Positions 61,051 to 64,000 of a stretch of 64,000 nucleotides of DNA are shown piece after piece. The notes under the pieces are model-generated. The model was not told where the DNA came from, searched no databases, and worked only from the letters and a program-made list of their open reading frames with translations. A program made the position numbers and the translations under genes. Numbering within the stretch: position 1 is the first letter of the stretch; each line of letters begins with the position of its first letter. This stretch comes from Kitasatospora purpeofusca. Its GTDB lineage: Bacteria > Actinomycetota > Actinomycetes > Streptomycetales > Streptomycetaceae. The DNA lies in the NCBI RefSeq assembly GCF_000718025.1, contig NZ_JODS01000027.1:1-64000 (forward strand), given 5' to 3'.

Positions 61051-61443
61051 TCAGCGACGGCCGCCGTGGGGCCCGCCGGTGCGCGGGCCGTGCGCGCCGT
61101 CGCCGCCGGCCGGCAGGTCGGGGGCGGCCGCGGTGAGCGTGCGCAGGGCCTCGACGTTCTGCTCCTCGGTGCGCCGGAAGCCCTTCGCCATGGTCCCGAT
61201 GCTGTCCACCGTGCTGTCCAGGACCTCGGCGGTACCGGAGATCCCCTCGGTGAGCTGCTCCTTGGGCTGGAGGTACTGGTCGCGGAACTCCCGGCCGGTG
61301 TAGTCCTCGCCCCAGCACTCGCCGAGCTCGCCGAGGCGGGCCTCCAGCCGGGTGCCGACCGCTCTGATCAGCGCGGCCAACTCCTGGACCGGCCCGGTGG
61401 CGGCCCCCAGGGCCTCGGTGTCGACGGAGAAGTGCTCAGCCAC
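61051..61443 (-). CDS. WXG100-like secretion partner protein
   Basis: 130 residues, almost all helix up to residue 105, with LGECWGEDYTGREF at the turn, which fits a W-x-G-type hairpin as in ESX substrates, then a disordered Gly/Pro tail. It would pair with another helical hairpin for export by a type VII system. GTG at 61443 overlaps the stop of the YbaB-like gene by eight bases. It lies 64 bases before the large protein, so the four genes form one transcript. Confidence 0.82.
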   Translation of the reverse strand: MAEHFSVDTEALGAATGPVQELAALIRAVGTRLEARLGELGECWGEDYTGREFRDQYLQPKEQLTEGISGTAEVLDSTVDSIGTMAKGFRRTEEQNVEALRTLTAAAPDLPAGGDGAHGPRTGGPHGGRR

Positions 61444-61870
61444 GCGACGGCGCCCCGTCGAAGCCGTGGTCCACGTACACGCGGACGGCCTCCGGCATGG
61501 CCGGTTCCTCGGGGAGGAGCGCGGCCGGGTCGACCCGCCCCTCGAGCAGATCGTCCAGGGCCACGCCCGGCGGCAGTTCGGCGGTCACCACCGCGGACAC
61601 CGCCTCCAGTGCCTGCGCCCGGGCCTGCGCGACGGTGGCGAGCAGCAGGACGGCCAGCTCCTTCGGGGCCATCCTGCGGTAGGCGCCGGTCGGGAACTCC
61701 AGGGCCGTGAGCTCGCCCTGGGCCCCCACGGTGGCCTTGACGGCCTGCCGCGGGTCGGTGGCGGTCGCCGTGGTGGCCGCGATCCGGCGGCGGGTCTCGG
61801 CGGCCTCCTCGCGCTGGCGTGCGTACTGCGCGAGGAGGTCCTCGATCTGCTGGTCGTACGGGCTGGGCAC
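61436..61870 (-). CDS. YbaB/EbfC-family protein of the secretion locus
   Basis: 144 residues. The N-terminal helix YDQQIEDLLAQYARQREEAA is followed by the beta strands VKATVGAQGELTALEFPTGA and the helix MAPKELAVLLLATVAQARAQ, the YbaB layout. Members of this family encoded in ESX loci probably serve as chaperone or structural partners rather than nucleoid proteins. GTG at 61870 with GAGAGGA upstream. Overlaps the WXG100-like gene. Confidence 0.85.
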   Translation of the reverse strand: MPSPYDQQIEDLLAQYARQREEAAETRRRIAATTATATDPRQAVKATVGAQGELTALEFPTGAYRRMAPKELAVLLLATVAQARAQALEAVSAVVTAELPPGVALDDLLEGRVDPAALLPEEPAMPEAVRVYVDHGFDGAPSRG

Positions 61871-61902
61871 GGCGTTCCTCTCGTGGTCCGGTGAGGTGGG
61901 GT

Positions 61903-64000
61903 TCAGTACGTGGCGGCGGGTGCGTCCGGAGCGCCGCCCCAGGTGCTCCCGTCCAGGAGGAGCAGGTCGGCGATGCCGCGCGGGGCGGTCTCCTCCTCGG
62001 CCTCGACGGTCTCCTCCTCGGGTTCCGGGGCCTCCGGTCCGCCGTCGCCGCAGCCGAACACCGCCGCGCCGAGGGCCTGTCCGGCACCGCCCGCTGCGCC
62101 GCCGGTGCGGTCCGGCTGCCAGGTGGACCACGGCTCGGCCGGTTCGGTGGCGACGGGCGGCCCCTCGGCGGCCCGTTCCTCGTCCTGCCCGTGCCGGGCG
62201 GGCGCGGCCGCCCACAGCAGCGGAACGAAGGCGCCCGCGCCGCGCTCCCAGAGCGTGGTGTCCTCCTCGGTGCCGCCCTCCGCGGGCCGGGGCAGGACGG
62301 CCGTCCGGCCTTCGGGGTCACCGGGGCCCGCCGAGGCGGCCGGCCCGGACGCGGCGCTCCCCGCCTCCGCGGTGGTCTCCCGGGGCGCCGCGGCGGCCTT
62401 CGCCGCGGTCCCCGCGGCCGTGCCCTTCGGCGTCCCCGTCCCCGCGGCCGTCCCCGCGGCCGGGGCCGTGACCGGCCCGCCGAAGCCCGGCAGCACGGCG
62501 GCCTCCCGGGCCGCCCCGGCCGTCCACGGCCCGGTGCCCGCGTCCAGCAGGCCCGCGGCCTCCGAGCGGGCGCCGGTCTTCTCCACGGTCCGGCCGGCCG
62601 TCCCCGCCACTCCCGCGGCCGGCAGCAGCGGTACCCCGCCCGCGGTCAGCCCCTCGCCGCCGGCGGCCGCGCCGGCGGCGGACCCGGCCTCCGGCTCGCC
62701 TGAGGCCGCCCCGGCCTCCCAGGGTTCCGTACTCGGCGTCAGCAGGCCCGAGGCGTCGGACCGCTCGCCCGAACCGTCCCCCCGGCCGGCGGGAGCGCCG
62801 CCACCCATGCCCGGCATGAAGGGCATCCCGGCGCCGCCCATGCCCGTCGGCAGGCCCGACTCGGTGGCCGCGCCGACCGGGAGCCCGGTGGCCGTTCCGG
62901 CGCCGTCCTGGAGCTCCTCGCCGGCCGCCTCCTCCCCGGTCCGGTCGGCCCGGCCGCCGAGACCGAGGCCGCGCGGGAACCCGGCGAGGCCGGAGGCCGT
63001 CCCGCGGCCGGTGGTCAGGCCCTTGCCGACCACGCCCGGACCGCCGAGGCCCGCGAGGCCGCCGAGCCCGAGTGCGCCCAGCGTGCCCAGCGTGGGCAGG
63101 CCCCCGAAGTCGGTCCCGTCGAGCCCGCCCAGCTTGTCGAGGCCGCCGTGACCGCCCAGGTCGGCCAGGCCGGGGTAGGTCCCGGGGTCGAGCGCGGCGA
63201 GTCCGCCGGGGCCGAGGCCGAGCCCGCCGGGGAAGGACAGCCCGGGCAGGTCCGGCAGCCCGGCACCGTCGAGGCCGCCCGCGCCGCCGAGCTCGCTCAG
63301 CCCTCCGGGGCCGCCCAGTCCGGCGAGGTCGTCGAGGCCGTCCGCGCCACCGGGGCCGGCACCGAGGTCCCCCGGCGCGCCGAGCCCGTCGAGGCCGGGC
63401 CCGGCGGCGAGGCTCGCGAGGTCGCCCCCTCCCGGGAGGTCCCCGCCGACGCCCTGCGGATCCGGCAGCGGACCGGGGCCACCGCCCGGACCGTCGCCGC
63501 CGGGCCCCTGGTGCTCGTCGGGGGTGTTGACCGGTGAGGGGACCGGCTGCGGGGAGACGATCGTGTCGGAGGTGAACCGGTAGTGCGAGGCGAGGCTCTT
63601 CAGCACCGTCCGCATGTCCTCGGTCATGTTGCGGACCAGCTCCGGCTTCTGGCTGATCGGGATGAGGCCGTTGGACATCGGTGTCAGGCCCAACTGCTGT
63701 GCCCGGTCGGCGTACCAGGTGTCGATCTCGGCGAGCTTGAGCCTGGCGTTCCTCAGCGTGACGGCATTGTTCGCCAGTTGCTGGGGGACGGAGTGCCGAC
63801 CGGTCGAACCGCCGGACAGCACCTTGGCGTTGGCCGCGACCTGGCGGGAGAAGGTGGTCATGGTGTCGAGGAAGGAGTCCGCCGCCGGACCCTTCCAGGG
63901 GCCGTCCTCCCCGGCCAGCGCCTTGGCCTGGTCGACCAGGCTCTTCGCCACCGCCTCCAGCGACTTCTGCACCCGGTAGTAGGTGTTGGCGGCGTCCTGG
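61903..64000 (-). CDS. PPE/WXG100-like protein with Gly-Leu-rich repeats (N-terminus beyond window)
   Basis: At least 698 residues; the frame runs through the right edge (QDAANTYYRVQKSLEAVAKS), so the start lies outside. The visible helical head (to about residue 165) has WKGPAADSFLDTMTTFSRQV, a WxG-type hairpin, and ESX-like AEIDTWYADRAQQL. Then a long Gly-Leu-rich part (LDGLGAPGDLGAGPGGADGL and on) with a loose G-G-L pentad, as in PE-PGRS-like proteins. Last come Ala/Thr-rich segments with repeats such as SGLLTPSTEPWEAGAA and AAGLLDAGTGPWTAGAA. It is probably a surface or exported partner of the large protein. Function unknown. Confidence 0.8.
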   Translation of the reverse strand, partial: QDAANTYYRVQKSLEAVAKSLVDQAKALAGEDGPWKGPAADSFLDTMTTFSRQVAANAKVLSGGSTGRHSVPQQLANNAVTLRNARLKLAEIDTWYADRAQQLGLTPMSNGLIPISQKPELVRNMTEDMRTVLKSLASHYRFTSDTIVSPQPVPSPVNTPDEHQGPGGDGPGGGPGPLPDPQGVGGDLPGGGDLASLAAGPGLDGLGAPGDLGAGPGGADGLDDLAGLGGPGGLSELGGAGGLDGAGLPDLPGLSFPGGLGLGPGGLAALDPGTYPGLADLGGHGGLDKLGGLDGTDFGGLPTLGTLGALGLGGLAGLGGPGVVGKGLTTGRGTASGLAGFPRGLGLGGRADRTGEEAAGEELQDGAGTATGLPVGAATESGLPTGMGGAGMPFMPGMGGGAPAGRGDGSGERSDASGLLTPSTEPWEAGAASGEPEAGSAAGAAAGGEGLTAGGVPLLPAAGVAGTAGRTVEKTGARSEAAGLLDAGTGPWTAGAAREAAVLPGFGGPVTAPAAGTAAGTGTPKGTAAGTAAKAAAAPRETTAEAGSAASGPAASAGPGDPEGRTAVLPRPAEGGTEEDTTLWERGAGAFVPLLWAAAPARHGQDEERAAEGPPVATEPAEPWSTWQPDRTGGAAGGAGQALGAAVFGCGDGGPEAPEPEEETVEAEEETAPRGIADLLLLDGSTWGGAPDAPAATY

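Overview
The window is very GC-rich DNA with GTG/TTG starts and gene families typical of Streptomycetaceae: MsiK-type sugar ABC clusters without their own ATPase, ROK and DeoR regulators, type VII secretion genes with a YbaB-like partner, DUF4235 and BrkB. It is probably Streptomyces or Kitasatospora; the genus is an inference from gene families only.

1-16 kb is carbohydrate uptake. A truncated nagA is divergent from a DeoR regulator. A lipoprotein/permease/permease operon follows. An RNA ligase-like gene that resembles the RLIG1 (DUF5565) family is convergent with it. A second sugar ABC operon (lipoprotein, two permeases, DUF5107 protein) is divergent from a ROK regulator, and a secreted propeller/ricin-fold protein follows. 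Neither transporter has an ATPase gene.

16-28 kb is accessory DNA built around copies of the 5' end of an NCS2 uracil/xanthine permease gene. A 103-bp leader repeat occurs at 16048 and 21962, a 55-codon permease fragment lies at 22052-22219, and the intact gene starts at 26417 behind a different leader. Between the fragment and the intact gene is a compact, less GC-rich three-gene operon (Mrr-like nuclease, small middle protein, SMC/Rad50-like ATPase). Its layout fits the ABC three-component (ABC-3C) conflict systems. Between the two leader copies are DUF4235, a methyltransferase, a HAD phosphatase, BrkB, an HTH regulator, a STAS protein and several gene remnants.

29-46 kb looks like a hypoxia/dormancy regulon of the DosR/OsdR type. 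It has a DevR-like response regulator (31423), a 578-residue DevS/DosT-like GAF histidine kinase with the candidate haem histidine, two universal stress proteins, an Rv1733c-like membrane protein, FMN-split-barrel proteins, a DoxX protein, and a fermentation block adhE-pflB-pflA followed by a PLP decarboxylase. A recurring GGGNCC-NNC-GGNCC palindrome sits upstream of many of these genes, twice as a pair about two helical turns apart. This suggests one regulator controls a switch to mixed-acid/ethanol fermentation.

Several genes are chimeras: a receiver domain joined to an alcohol dehydrogenase tail (45031-45441), a SulP transporter joined in frame to a molybdenum hydroxylase tail (45822-48506), and a BrkB/LLM oxidoreductase remnant (16926-17324). 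A CoA-ester lyase remnant carries an amber codon (28829-29345). The region seems to have lost DNA by deletion.

49-54.5 kb is an arsenic-type island: flavoprotein monooxygenase, ArsR, ArsN-like acetyltransferase, TSUP permease, aquaporin, second ArsR, ArsC. 54.7-64 kb is a type VII secretion/polymorphic-toxin-like locus on the minus strand. It holds a 2071-residue multidomain protein with a zinc-metallopeptidase motif, a WXG100-like protein, a YbaB/EbfC-like protein and a Gly-Leu-rich protein cut by the right edge.
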